A stretch of 64,000 nt of DNA, taken from the NCBI GenBank assembly GCA_016647705.1, contig CM028335.1:37764712-37828711 (forward strand), written 5' to 3'. Below are positions 10,792 to 22,390 of this stretch, piece by piece. Position numbers and translations under genes: made by a program. Numbering within the stretch: the stretch's first letter is position 1; each line of letters begins with the position of its first letter. Below the pieces are notes generated by a model. That model did no database searches. It worked only from the letters and a program-made list of their open reading frames with translations, and was not told the origin of the DNA. Origin of the DNA: Eucommia ulmoides. Lineage: Eukaryota; Streptophyta; Magnoliopsida; Garryales; Eucommiaceae.

Positions 10792-12468
10792 GAGTTCTTT
10801 ACCTAATATATTTTTTTTTTTTGTAAATTCCTGACAAGAGGTTGAAGTTAATTATCAAATCCGAGTATCCTTGTGTTGTGAATATTGGGACTACTTTGAT
10901 CTCAGTGTTCGCAACACTGAGACCGTTTGTAATTTTTTTACTAAAAAAAAAATAAATATTACTTTTGGTTTGGTCCCGGCGTTGTGAACACTGAGACCAA
11001 GTCCTCCCCCCCTTTTTTTTTTTTAATTTCAATTTTTTATTAAAAACACTTTTTTTGTTTATTAATTTTAATATATTTTATTATTGTAATTTAAATTTAA
11101 AAGTGAGGTCAATCGAGTTAGTCAAACGTTTAACTGATTAAAACAGTGAGATAAAAAAAAGTTCTGAAAACTAATCCAGTCGATCAACCGATTTGACAAA
11201 TCAGTTAACCGTTGAAAATAGTGGATTTAAATTGCATGTCTTGATTTAACCTGTCAACCAAATGGGACATCCTGTCGACCAAATTGATTTTTTATTTGAA
11301 TTCAATTGAAAATAAAAAAATATTTTTATTTCAATTGAAAAAAGATAAATATTGTTTTTTACTTTAAAAAACCTAGTATGATTTTTTATTATACTAGACT
11401 TTTTGAAGTAGAAATCTACTTCAAAAATATTTTTTGAAATAGAAATCTATGAATAATTTTTTAAAGTAGAAATATTTCAACATCTGGAATAAATGTATAT
11501 TTCAAAATAAAAAACGAAATTAAAAAAAAAAAAAAAAGATTTCTACTTCAAAAAATATTTTTACTTCAAAATAATATATATATATATATATATACAAATT
11601 TTAAAATATTTTTTGAAATAGAAATCTATGAATAATTTTTTGAAGTAGAAATATCTTTGATGTAGATTTCTACTTCAAAAAAATATAGTATAATAAAAAA
11701 TCATACTAGATTTTTTAAAGCAAAAAATATATTTATCTTTTTTCAATTGAAATAATTTTTTTTTATTTTTTTTATTTTCAATTGAATTCAAATAAAAATT
11801 CAATTTGATCGATATGATGTCTCATTCGGTTGATAGGTTAGATCAAGACATGTAATTTAAATTTACTATTTTCAACGATCGACTAATTTGTCAAGTCGGT
11901 CTACCGACTGGATTAGTTTTTAGAATTTTTTACCTCACTGCTTTAACCAGTTAACCGTTTAACTTATTCGATCGATCGTTTGATTTCATTTTTAAATTTA
12001 AATTACAACAATCAAAGAAATTAAAATTAACAAAAAAAAAAATTAATAAAAAAACTAAATTAAAAAATAAAAAGAGTAAAAGCAAAAAATAAAAAAAAAA
12101 TTGTTTAAAATGAAATAATAGTCAAATTTTAGGGGTATACAGTGTAAAATAATATTTGGGTTTTCAAAAACCCATTTCATTTCGTGCTCCTCTCTCTCTC
12201 TCTCTTTCTATGTGTGCGCTCTCTCTCCTCTCTCTACTTCTTTGTTGGCAAAAAAAAAATAAAAAAATAAGGGACTTGGTCCCGGCATCTGAACGCCAGG
12301 ACCAAAAAAAAAAAAAATTACAAACGGTCCCGGTATTGCGAACACCGGGATCAAAGTGGTCCCAGTGTTCACAACACAGGGATACTCGAGTTTGGTAATA
12401 AACTTTAATCTCACGTGTTGTCTGGAATTTATTTTTTTTTAAAAAAATATTTATTATATAAAGAACTC
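10792..12468. mobile_element. Foldback element, 1.68 kb, nearly complete palindrome
   Basis: The two halves are inverted copies of each other for about 800 bp. The outer end GAGTTCTTTA (10792-10801) matches TAAAGAACTC (12459-12468). Then come paired blocks: the hairpin set with GGTCCCGG and TTTGTAATTT (10.86-11.0 and 12.27-12.39 kb), the GTCAA/AACCG block (11.1-11.28 and 11.80-11.97 kb), a CAATTGAA block, and TAGAAATCTA blocks around a centre near 11.6 kb with a TA run. Flanks ATAATCAGA (10782-10790, one base before the end) and ATCATCAGA (12469-12477) agree at 8 of 9 positions, suggesting a 9-bp target duplication as made by Mutator-type elements. No coding capacity; non-autonomous. Confidence 0.85.
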
Positions 12469-12829
12469 ATCATCAGAGGGTGAGTTTTTTTTTTTTTTTT
12501 GGTAGGTTCTTGCTTTAAGCTATTGCCTTGAGGAGGTTGCTTAAGTGGTATAGGGTTAGTGGTAGATTGTGCAGTAGAGGAAGCACAACTAAAAGTGCTT
12601 AGAAGAATGTGAGCTGAGCAAGATCGACTTTTTCACATTGCCTAGAATCCACTGCCTATCATTCGGTTAATAATTGGTCGCTCTACCCCTGAGGTATTGG
12701 GCTTTCAAATGGATTAGTGTTAGCCCCTTAAGATTGGGATAAGAACATTGGGTTGGATTTTGGTCTCATATTCAAGCCAACGTCCCTGTCAGGTTAATCG
12801 GACTCAATTAACTTGGCTAAACGTAGCAA
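12469..12829. other. Unassigned sequence between foldback and gypsy LTR
   Basis: About 360 bp of mixed composition with no ORF of note. It reads through to the presumed 5' LTR without a visible target duplication. I recognise nothing in it. Confidence 0.4.
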
Positions 12830-13590
12830 TGTTGGATGATGCGGAGGCAAGACGGAAGGCATTGGTGTGCGTCAGCATGCGTGGCACACAACGACATCGT
12901 TGGATGATTGAGCGGACATCGGGCACGTAGAAACGAGGCGCGATGATCCTAGGCACAATACTAGGATCTGGATTCACGAGGGTCAGCTTGTGTATGAGGC
13001 CAAGCAAACGTGATAGAACGTCAGTGCAAAGACACGTTCTTGACAGTCGGGCGGTATGGCGAGGAGTCAATATCTGTTGGCATGACCAAGGGAACGAAAC
13101 GGCGAACAGGCACCATGTAGACACGACGGACAATAAGCAAAAACGTTGGGCTAAAGAGTTAGCTCGTGGAAGCTGCAAGAGACTGAAAGTTCCAAGGTAG
13201 TTATGGGTAGTTCTATACAGATCAGGCTAGGAAAACTACCCATTTGTGGGCTTGACAAGTGTCTGACATATGTCAACTTCTGGCCTAGACAGTTGGGGAT
13301 GTTAACTGTTATCTATAAATACTGTTTGTAGATGTTTGATTTTGGTTTGAAGGTTGATTCCTGCGAATTGTATACCCAAATTGCAGACACTTTGGTTCCT
13401 TGTTCCTGAGTAAATACAAAGTTGGGTTTTTTGTAATCCTATTTGTGCCTTTGTGTGGGTGTGTGATATACTGTCTGTTTTCAGTGTATTGTGTTGTATA
13501 AATGTTGTAGGAATGTAGTTGACCGATTGTGCCAATGATCATGCCATTACTTAGTTAGAAATTTGTGTTGAAAATTTTAACCCTGTGATA
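12830..13590 (+). repeat. 5' LTR of the plus-strand gypsy element
   Basis: Aligns along its length with 21633-22390: shared blocks include CAAGCAAACGTGA, AAAAACGTTGGGCTAAA, GGAAAACTACCCAT or its variant, and the end AAATTTGTGTTGAAAATTTT. The 5' end is uncertain by a few bases. A TATA box, CTATAAATAC, lies at about 13312, with the start of transcription expected about 30 bp on. The 5' LTR ends TGTGATA where the 3' copy ends TGTGACA. Confidence 0.85.
13312..13321 (+). promoter_or_regulatory. LTR TATA box
   Basis: CTATAAATAC, followed by TGTTTGTAGATGTTTGATTT. The equivalent site in the 3' LTR is CTATAAATTT at about 22113. Confidence 0.7.
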
Positions 13591-13591
13591 G

Positions 13592-13605
13592 TGGATATCA
13601 GAGTA
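13592..13605 (+). promoter_or_regulatory. Primer-binding site, tRNA-iMet type
   Basis: TGGATATCAGAGTA starts two bases after the 5' LTR and is one inserted base and one end change away from TGGTATCAGAGC, the common tRNA-iMet complement. Confidence 0.75.
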
Positions 13606-14299
13606 GGGTAAACAAAATGGCCCTTACGTCTAGTGTAAACAGTCGACTGGAAGCGTTGGAATACTACATCGGTGTGCCACTGACGGGCGACAAGATGATA
13701 TTTTTGTCCAGAATGTTGAACTGAGGGTTGACATTGCGAATCTTTGAGCCTTCATTGAAGAATTCTGTACTGATACATCAGCCAGGTTCAAGTCCATGGA
13801 GGAGGACATGAGTGTACTGACCAATGTATGGAAGATAAACCTAAAAAATGTGGAGGAGGAAGTCTCCATACTGAAAAAATCTATCGCTAGATAGGGACCG
13901 CAAAATGGACTAGCGAAGGTACGAGTACCAGAACCTAAACCATTCTATGGCACTAGAAATGCCAAAGAATTGGAGAACTTTCTGTATGCCGAGGATTTAC
14001 ACCCTCGAAGTATATGACTACTCGCAAGTGTACGAGGTCAAAATTTTAGTATAGTGTGATCGTTAAGATCGGGTTATCGTATCCACAGGGATTGGTGTCG
14101 TTACTATAGAATACCGCGTTTGTCGTGACCTAACTTTATCTAGGCGAAAACAATGTATTTAATTAATTAAACTAATACTAATATAACCTAAATTAACTAC
14201 ACTAATATGCTAATATGTTTTAGGGTTAAGAATTGCCTAGGGATTAACGTGTTTACAAATACGTGTTCGATCTCGATTTACTCATGTTTACGGTGTTCG

Positions 14300-14710
14300 A
14301 CCTATTTGACAATCTTGGTACATAAACTCCACCGCCACCTTTCCCGTGTGTAAGACGGGAGAATACATGACTTCGAGTCAACGGAGAATTCCCCCTCAAC
14401 GTCTTAACGACCCTAGGTCACGTGAGTCTCGCCCAGTGTCATTGATTGCACACAATCCAACTCCTTTCTGGGTTATTGGATCATCGCATTGTATTTACCC
14501 TATCGACAATCTCCGTTCTAAAACTCCCTCGCCACCTCTCCCGAGTGTAAGACGAGGGATATAATGCAACTTTGTGTCAACGAAGAAGTCCCCTTCAACG
14601 TCTTAACGACCCTAGGTTGCGTGAGTCTTGCCCCAATGTCATCGATTGTCCATGATTCAAACCCCGACCGGGTTATAGAATCGTGGAGTTTGTTTACCCT
14701 AATCCGAATT
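14300..14710. repeat. Two about 205-bp direct repeats in copy A
   Basis: Each unit has TTCGACCTATT or CTATCGACAATCT, then CGCCACCT...GAGTGTAAGACG, CGTCTTAACGACCCTAGGT and GGGTTAT.GAATCGT-like ends. Copy B has the same pair at 17.74-18.15 kb. Confidence 0.75.
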
Positions 14711-15189
14711 CGGGGTTTGTCAAAACCCCGTATTCTCCATTTACCATTATAAGCATAATAAACAAACAATACGATAAATACGATCAAACTACAAAGAACA
14801 AACATAAACGCAACATCGAAATCATCCAAACAAACATTTTATAAATATACCGTTAATCCCTACTACAATCCATATTTAACTCGTGGCCATAGCCGTATAA
14901 ACATATAAATCGAGCTAAACATGTTCACATGATCCTAAGATAAAGAAATAAGGAAAAACAATCGAAGAACTTAGCCTCATCCGAAAATAAACCGCTAAGA
15001 ACACTCAACAATCAATTCGTCGTCTTCTCCACTTCGGGATGTAAGCTCTACCTCTAAAACTCCTAAACCTAGGCTTAAATATAGCCTAAGGTGCAAAAAA
15101 AACAAGAGAGGCCGAAGAAGAGGGAGGAGAGGGGTATTTATAGGTAAAAGATCTCAAAATATCTAATAAATATCAAGCCTGTGCTTCTG

Positions 15190-15645
15190 TATTTTCCCCT
15201 AGGCGAAGTTAGGTCGGTTAACTTTCTACCGGAACTTCGCCTCGGCAAAGGGAACTTCGCCTCAGCAAAGGAAACTTCGCCTAGGCAAAGTTACTACAGG
15301 TTTGCAATTTTGTTTTGACTGTAACTTCTTTATCTGAACTCCATTGAGGTGATTCAAAAACCTATGAAAATCTAAGAAAAAGATCTACAACGTCCATGTT
15401 TTGAGTGTTTCCAAAATTGGATTGAAGTATAGTCCAAAATAGCCTTGAAGTTACAGCACCTGTACCAACTTTGCAGGTTTGGTGACCGCCTAGGCGATGG
15501 ATTTGGAAATGTTTCTATTGGGGTTTCCGCCTAGGTGGAGGAATTTCCTACCTAGGCGATGGGCTGTCAGTAGCCTTTTGTCATTCTCAGCATCTTCACT
15601 ACCTAGGCGGAGGTCTGGACGCCTAGGCGGTGGGTTTCCTTTATA
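15190..15645. repeat. Cluster of CGCCTAGGCG-type palindromes
   Basis: The 10-bp palindrome GCCTAGGC, with its flanks, recurs about eight times, several as CTTCGCCTAGGC and CGCCTAGGCGG. The equivalent part of copy B has other palindromes (see findings). Confidence 0.75.
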
Positions 15646-16599
15646 TTTTTGCCTGCTTGCTTTTTTATCCACCATAACTTTGACTCGCCTTCGGTTCGAT
15701 CTCATCGTTTTCGCTCCAATTTCCTATCTTTTTGCTCCACACACCTGATTTATACAAAAAGAATGAAAACTAATTAAAACATAATAAAATACTATATAAA
15801 CGCTCAAAAACCAACTTAATTCAGTTTGGAAATACATAGGTAGATCACACCTATCACTTTCTGTGGAAGGTTAAGCAGTATTTCGAAGGTGCACATGTTC
15901 TAAACTCTGAACGGGTGACCATAACCACAATGTATCTCAATGGCGATGCAAAGTTATGGTAGAGGACATGAGCTTCAGAAAAAATTGTGAGCAGATCACG
16001 GAGTGGAGTGATTTGCAGAAATAATTGAAGGAACAATTCCTATCCAACAACATTTCCTAGGTTACTCGAAAGTCCCTAAAGAAATTGAGATAGACCGGTA
16101 TGGTATGTGTGTACGTAAAGAATTTTACCTCGATGATGATGGACATAAAGAACACGTCCGAGAAGGACAAACTATTCAATTTCATGTTAGGATTGCAATA
16201 GTGGGTGCAAGCAAAATTACGGCAGCAAGGCGTGCATGACTTACTGGCTACAATTGTCATTGCCAATAGTTTGGTCGATTACAAACTGAGTGATTGACGC
16301 AAATTTTCTGTCGCCACAAAGGGTAAAAACAAATACGGTGGTCCAAAAGACAGGAAGCACAAGCTCGTGATCCAAAGAAGAAGAGAAATGCTATAGATTT
16401 CCAAGGCAAATCCAAAGGTGAGGGACCCTCCCGGTTCAAAGACAATAAGAATCAGGGGTGTTTCCTATGGAACAGACCCCACCAGATGAGAGATTGCCCC
16501 AAGAAAATGAAAATCAGTGCTATTGTTGCTGAGGACTCGGGAGATGATGGTAAATAATCTCTTATGCGAGCCAATCACTTGTAGATTCTTAGAGCATTG

Positions 16600-19500
16600 C
16601 GTGCTGAGAGGACCCCGACACAACAACAAATCTTGTTGTATGTGAAGATGCTGATAAACGATTGTGAAGTACTAGCGATAGTTAATACAGGCACTACTCA
16701 CAACTTCGTTGCTGATTGAGAAGTTGACAACCTTAAGTTAGGATTGGTGAAGAATCCTAGCTGGATCAAAGCGATAAACTTTGAAGTTATGCATATCCGT
16801 GGCTTAGCTTGTGCCAAATTAAAGATCGATATGTGGAAGGGAAGCATGAGTCTGATGGTCGTACCGTTGGATGACTTTGACGTCATCTTAGGTATGGAAT
16901 TTTTGATGACGGCCAAGGTAGTGGTGATGTCTTATCTTGGGGGCTTGTTGATTGCGGATGAAGAAGGACCTACTTTTTATTCACGCTGCTGAACGTGAAC
17001 AGTCTAAAAAGAAGGGTAAACGGAAAGTTGGCATGCTATTTGCTTTGTAAGTGAAGTCAGGTTTGAGGCACGACAATGATACTTACCTTGCTGCGCTGAT
17101 CAAAATCAAACATGATCAAATGGTGGAAGTTCTCGTCGTTGTTGTTGTAATTCTCAAGGAATTTAGCGATGTTATTTTCCCAAAACTTCCAAAGACCCTT
17201 CCTCCTAGGCAGGTTGTTTGATCATAAGATTGAGTTGAAGCCCGAAGCAAGGCCTCATGGCCAAGCTCCTTACCAGATGTCCCCGTCAGAGTTTGTTGAA
17301 TTAAGAAAATAGATTGGTGAACTTCTAGATTTTGGATATATGAAGCCATCCAAAGCCCCGTATAGTGCACCAATTTTATTCCAAAAGAAGGCCGATGGCT
17401 CGATACATATGTGTGTCGATTATTGTACGGTGAGCATTTGTTACACGCTCACGTATTGACTACTCGCAAGTGTACGAGGTCAAAGTTTTAGTATAATGGA
17501 TCTTGAAGATCGGGTATCGTATCCACAGGGATTGGTTGTCGTTATTATCAAGTACCTTAATTGTCATGACTTAACTTTATCTAGACTAAAAAGAATGATT
17601 TTAAATTAATTAATACTAATACTAATATAACCTAATTTAATCTATATTAATTATACTAATACGATATAGTTAGGGGATGCATTATCTAGGGATTAACTTT
17701 ATTTATTTAAACGCATTTGATTTCGTTTAGTTTACAATAATGGTGTTCGACCTATTCAACAATCTCAGTTCGTAAACTCCCTCGCCACCTCTTCCGAGTG
17801 TAAGACGAGGGAATACGCAACTTCGTGTCAATAAAAAAGTCTCTCTTAACGTCTTAACGACCCTAGGTCACGTGAGTCTCACTCCAACGTCATTGATTGC
17901 ACATAATCCAACTTCCTTCCGGGTTATTGGATCGTCGCGTTGTGTTTACCCTATCGACAATCTCAGTTCGTAAACTCTCCTGCCACCTCTCCTGAGTGTA
18001 AGACGAGGGAATACGTGACTTCGTTTCAACGAAGAAGTCCCCCTCAACGTCTTAATAACTCTAGGTCACGTGAGTCTTTCCCTAACATCATCGATTGCCC
18101 ACAATCTAATTCCCTCCCGGGTTATTGGGTCATGGCGTTGTTTACCCTAGTCCGAATCCAGAGTTACCTCTTCCGAGTGTCAAATCCCGTATTCTTAATA
18201 TATCTATCTAAACATGATAAACAAACAATATGGCAAACACAATCAAACTAGCGAAGAACAATCATTAAAGAAACACAACTCAAACAAAACTATGTTTTCA
18301 TAATTAATATTAATCCTAGAGATCATTCACGTTTAACTCGTGGTTATAACCATTTATACATTGAAAACAGAGCTAAACATGCTCAAATAATTATTGAAGT
18401 TAAGAAATGAAAGGAAAAAAATATGAACTTAGCCGATATCCGAAGATTAGCCGCTAAAATCGTCAACCGAGCGCTTCTCCTTCTCCGCGTGGTAATCTTC
18501 TCATTCGAAATTATTTGAGCACTCCCCATACTCTCTCTTTATTCTATACTAAGCCCTAAGGCTCTAAATGGTCGGGTCGTCCTCAAAGGAGAGGAAAGAA
18601 GAGGGTATTTATAGGGAAAATATTTCAAAAAAATATCTAAATCTGTACAGAGGTCACTGCCGCGGCTGTGAGTAGGTCGGTTAGTTGATCGCCTAGGAAG
18701 TGAAGACAACGGTGGACTTGGTTAACATCCTGCATTTTCACCGCTGCGGTGGTGGACATTCAGCAAGATAAGCCATTCTCTGTATTTTCACCGCCACGGC
18801 GGAGGTCTGGACACCGCCGTGGTAGGCTTCTTTCAGAATATTGCTGCCTTACTATTTTTTCTACCGTTCTTCGACCGTTCTTGGTTCGATCTCATCGTTT
18901 ACGCTCCAATTTTCTATCTTTTTGCCTCACACACCTAATTTATACAAAAAGTATAAAAACTAATTAAAACATATAAAAACTCTACAAAATACTCTAAAAC
19001 TTAACAAAATCAGTTTGGAAATATATAGGTAGATCACACCTATCAATTATCGAGTGTTAAACAAGGTCACTATTAAGAATAAGTACCATGTTCCTAACGT
19101 TGTAGACTTGTTTGATCATCTTGCATGAGCCAAGTATTTCACAAAGCTGGACCTAAGATCGGGATATTAATAGGTTCGAATAGCAGTGGGTGACAAGCCA
19201 AAGACGGCGTATGTCACACGGTACGGTTCTTACGAGTTTTTGGTTATGCTATTTGGTTTAACCAATGCTCCTGCTACATTTTGTAATCTGATAAATGATG
19301 TGTTGTACGAGTTCCTGGACCATTTTGTTGTCTTTTATCTTGACAACATCGTGATTTATAGTAAGACGCTAGAGGATCATCTTGTGTACTTGAAAACGGT
19401 TCTCTCTAGGCTGAGAAACAATCACATGTATATGAAAAAGGAAAAATGTGAGTTTTGTTATGAGGAAGTGATGTTTCTTGGATACTGGGTGAGCCAAGGA

Positions 19501-21400
19501 AAGGTACGAATGGATGAACGAAAGGTACTGGCCATTTTGGATTGGGCAACAACACCTAAGAAGGTGAGAGAACTGCATTCGTTTCTTGGACTTTCAAATT
19601 ACTATCGGAAGTTCATATAAGGATATTTAAAGAAGGTGAGTCCATTGACAGATTTATTGAGGAAAGACACAAAGTGGGGATAGACTCTGAAATGCCAATA
19701 GGCATTTAACCGGCTGAAAGATGCAATTTTTGCAAAACCTGTTTTGAAACTTCCAAAATTCGAAGTGCCTTTCGAGGTGTGGATAGATGCATCTGATAAA
19801 GCAATTAGCGGTGTCTTAGTACAAGGACACCCAATTACTTATGAAAGCAGGAAGCTAAAGGATGATGAACTAGGATATTCAATGCACGAGCAAGAAATGA
19901 CGACTGTTGTTCGCTACCTCGATACATGGAAGCATCACTTGATGGGGACAAAGTTCACGGTGATGACTGATAATGTGGAGAACACCTACTTTAAGACCCA
20001 AAAGAAGTTAACACCAAAGTAGGCATGGTGGCAAGAGTTTTTAGCCGAGTTTGATTTTTCCTGGGTATATAAGCCAAGAAAATCCAATTTGATTGCTGAT
20101 ATGTTGAGTTGAAAGGAATTTCTGGAATATGTTGCGTCGATTACACAGGTCGAAACTGATTTCTTACATAGAATTAGAGATCAGTCCCCACACGACACTT
20201 CCTACCTGAAGCTTCGACAATAAGTCGACGATCGCATTGTCCGAAAGTACTGGTTAGAAGATGGGTTGTTATATGCCAAGGGGAGCCGACCTTATGTCCC
20301 GAGTGGAGGTGGATTAAGGAGAGAGCTGTTATGCAAAACACATGACACTCGTTGGGCGGGGCACCCCAATATAGAAAGAATGTATGCGTTGTTGCCTCGG
20401 TCATTTTACTGGCCAAAGATAGAGGATGACATAGAGACCTCTATCAAGACTTGTCTTGTGTGCTAACAAGGCAAGTTGGAGAGGAAGAAAGAAACTAAAT
20501 TGCTACAACTATTGCAGATCCCAGAGAGATTGTGGCAGTCTGTTTCAATGAATTTCATTTATAGTTTTCCAAAAATTGACAGTATGTGTTCAATTTTTGT
20601 AGTAGTTGATCATTTTTCCAAGTATGTAGTGTGAATTCCTGCACCCCATGCATGTTATGCAGATGTTGCAATAGAATTATTTTATAAAAATGTTATAAAA
20701 TACTTTGGGTAGCCTGAAGACATAATTAGTGATCGAGATACTTGTTTCACGGGACGCTTTTGGACTGTGCTGTTTAATATGATAGACACAGAACTGAATT
20801 TTTTCACAACAAACCATCCTCAAACATAGATGGAAAAACTGAAAGGATGAATCAATTACTAGAGGAGTATCTGTGGTATTATGTAACGGTGAGCCAAAAG
20901 AATTGGGTTGAGTTGCTGGATGGTGCACAATTTTGCTATAATCTGCACAAGTCGTCAGAAACTAGGTGAGTTCGTTTGAGATTGCAAACGGGCAACAACC
21001 TCTAACGCCAAACGAAATGGTTGCCCAACATACTGGTGGGAGTTGTCTTGTCGCCTATCGATTCGCTCATGTAAGACAAGAGTTGATTGATGAGGCCAAT
21101 GACAACTTGGCGAAGGCTAGCAGAAAAATGAAGAAGTATGTGGATCAACACCACAGAGAATTGGAATTCAGAGTCAAAGATTGAGTGATGCTGAAACTCA
21201 CTCCACAAATCTGGAAGAAGATAAGTAGAAAAACGGTATACCGAGGGTTGATACTAAAGTATGATAGACCATTTGAAGTCGTCGAAAACATTGCTTACCG
21301 GCTGAAGTTGCCGGACCTGTTAAAGATCCACCCCATATTCCACATAAGTTTTCTAAAACTTTCAATGAGGAATTGCTTGATTTGGGCAGAAAATAGGTAA
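16600..21400 (+). pseudogene. Ty3-gypsy pol (PR, RT, RNase H, integrase), interrupted
   Basis: Protease at about 16.66-16.98 kb: catalytic block reads VNTGTTHNFV, Asp replaced by Asn at 16684-16686, followed by DVILGMEFL. RT starts at about 17.2 kb (LKPEARPHGQAPYQMSP), is split after HMCVDY by an insertion (17427-19044), and resumes YRVLNKVTIKN. It continues at 19186-19620 with [16 protein letters not shown]; the polymerase box is YLDN rather than YLDD (19336-19347). RNase H at 19.74-20.1 kb has IDASDKAISGVL. Integrase: HHCC finger 20.34-20.46 kb, FVVVDHFSKY and SDRDTCFTGRFW at 20.6-20.77 kb, C-terminal part to 21.40 kb. Numerous stops and frameshifts; inactive. Confidence 0.9.
17427..19044. 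mobile_element. Non-autonomous element, copy B, 1.62 kb
   Basis: Second member of the family at 13986-15855, same orientation, inserted in the RT coding region. Start: hairpin GTGAGC ATTTGTTACAC GCTCAC then GACTACTCGCAAGTGTACGAG; end: TAGGTAGATCACACCTATC. The flanks GATTATTGT (17418-17426) and AATTATCGA (19045-19053) match at 6 of 9, a plausible but decayed target duplication. Same two internal 200-bp repeats. The palindrome zone at 18.66-18.83 kb has CCGCGG and CACCGCCGTGG forms in place of copy A's GCCTAGGC. The 72-codon ORF at 18749 only reflects these palindromes. Confidence 0.8.
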
Positions 21401-21632
21401 GGCGAGCACCGCTTGTAATTCGTAAACAGTTTGAGAAGGACATTGAGAAAATTCTGGATCATAAAACCGAAAGGATGAGTAAGATGAACTAAAGGACCCA
21501 TTTCTTTGTTAATTGGAATGGGTCAACCAAAGTAGACGCTAGCTGCGAGAAAGACGTAACCCTCTGGTAGTTTGAAAAATAGATCAAAGAGTATTAGGAC
21601 AAAGACCTTCCGAGAAGGACGTCGGCCTTTTC

Positions 21633-22390
21633 TGGATAATGCAAAGGCAAGAGGGAAGGCATTGGCATGTTGACACATGCATAGCACATAATGGTGTTGC
21701 TAGACGATATGAGCGAACATCAAGAATGCTGAAACGAAGCGAGCTGATCTTAGGCGTAACGCTAGGACCGGTATTCACGAGGGTTAGCTTATGCATAAGA
21801 CCAAGCAAACGTGACAGAACGTGGGCACAAAGACACGTTATGCACAGGTAGGCGGTATGGCGAAGAGTCAACATCTGTCGGCATAACTAGGGGAACAAAA
21901 TAGCAAACAAGCAGCATATAGACATGATGGACAGTAAGCAAAAACGTTGGGCTAAAAGGTTAGCACGTGGAAGTTGCAAGAGACTGGAAGTTCCAAGGCA
22001 ATTCTATACAGATAAGGCTAGGAAAACTGCCCATCTATGGGTTTGACAAGTATCTAACATATGTCAACTTTCTTCCTAGACGGTTGGGGATGTCAACTGT
22101 TAACTGTTCTCTATAAATTTTGTTTGTAGATGTTTGATTTTGGTTAGAGAGTTGATTCCTGGGAATTGTATATCGAAATTATAGATACTTTGGTTCTTTG
22201 TTCCTGAGTAAAGACAAGGTTGGGTTTTTCCTATAATCCTATTTGTGCCTTTGTGTGCGTGTGTGATATATTATCTGTTTTCGATGTATTGTGTTGTATA
22301 AACATTGCATGAACGTGGCTGACTGATTGTGCTTACGATCAGGCCATCACTCGGTTGGAAATTTGTGTTGAAAATTTTAACCATGTGACA
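21633..22390 (+). repeat. 3' LTR of the plus-strand gypsy element
   Basis: Partner of 12830-13590; begins TGGATAATGCAAAGGCAAGAG and ends ACCATGTGACA. About 85% identical by eye, which with the decayed frames says the insertion is old. TATA box at about 22113. Confidence 0.85.

Larger units (their letters stand above)
13986..15855. mobile_element. Non-autonomous element, copy A, 1.87 kb, TSD ACTTTCTGT
   Basis: Flanked by identical 9-bp repeats ACTTTCTGT (13977-13985 and 15856-15864); without it the gag frame continues. Starts with a hairpin (CGAGG ATTTACAC CCTCG) followed by ACTACTCGCAAGTGTACGAG, and ends TAGGTAGATCACACCTATC. Inside are two about 205-bp repeats (14.30-14.70 kb, with CGCCACCT, GTGTAAGACG, CGACCCTAGGT) and a set of CGCCTAGGCG palindromes (15.19-15.64 kb). 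No open frame looks real. A 9-bp duplication points to Mutator-type transposition, although there are no long terminal inverted repeats. Copy B is at 17427-19044. Confidence 0.85.
13617..16560 (+). pseudogene. Ty3-gypsy gag, interrupted
   Basis: Begins ATGGCCCTTACG (MALTSSVNSRLEALE) 12 bp after the primer site. It continues with a coiled-coil-like acidic stretch (MEEDMSVLTN), then the gag core split by an insertion at 13986-15855. After the insertion it reads FEGAHVLNSERVTITTMYL and GDAKLWW, typical of chromovirus gag. A zinc knuckle at 16459-16497 has lost its second Cys (CFLWN where C is expected at the fourth position), keeping PHQMRDC. Several stops (about 13724, 13747, 13890) and frameshifts make it non-functional. 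Confidence 0.85.
12830..22390 (+). mobile_element. Ty3-gypsy chromovirus (Galadriel-like), dead, with two nested insertions
   Basis: Two LTRs (12830-13590 and about 21633-22390) bracket gag, protease, RT, RNase H, integrase and a C-terminal domain, all on the plus strand. The order PR-RT-RH-IN and blocks such as WAGHPNIERMY, SFEIANGQQPLTP and HPIFHISFLK fit the Galadriel-type chromoviruses of plants. Subtracting the inserted elements (13986-15855, 17427-19044) leaves about 6 kb, short but complete in layout. Every domain carries stop codons or lost catalytic residues, so it cannot move by itself. I could not find an exact 5-bp target duplication. Confidence 0.85.

Noticed and set aside
13302-13542. 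Two minus-strand 77-codon ORFs
   Set aside because: Antisense to the LTR, Thr/Gln/Asn-rich, overlapping in two frames.
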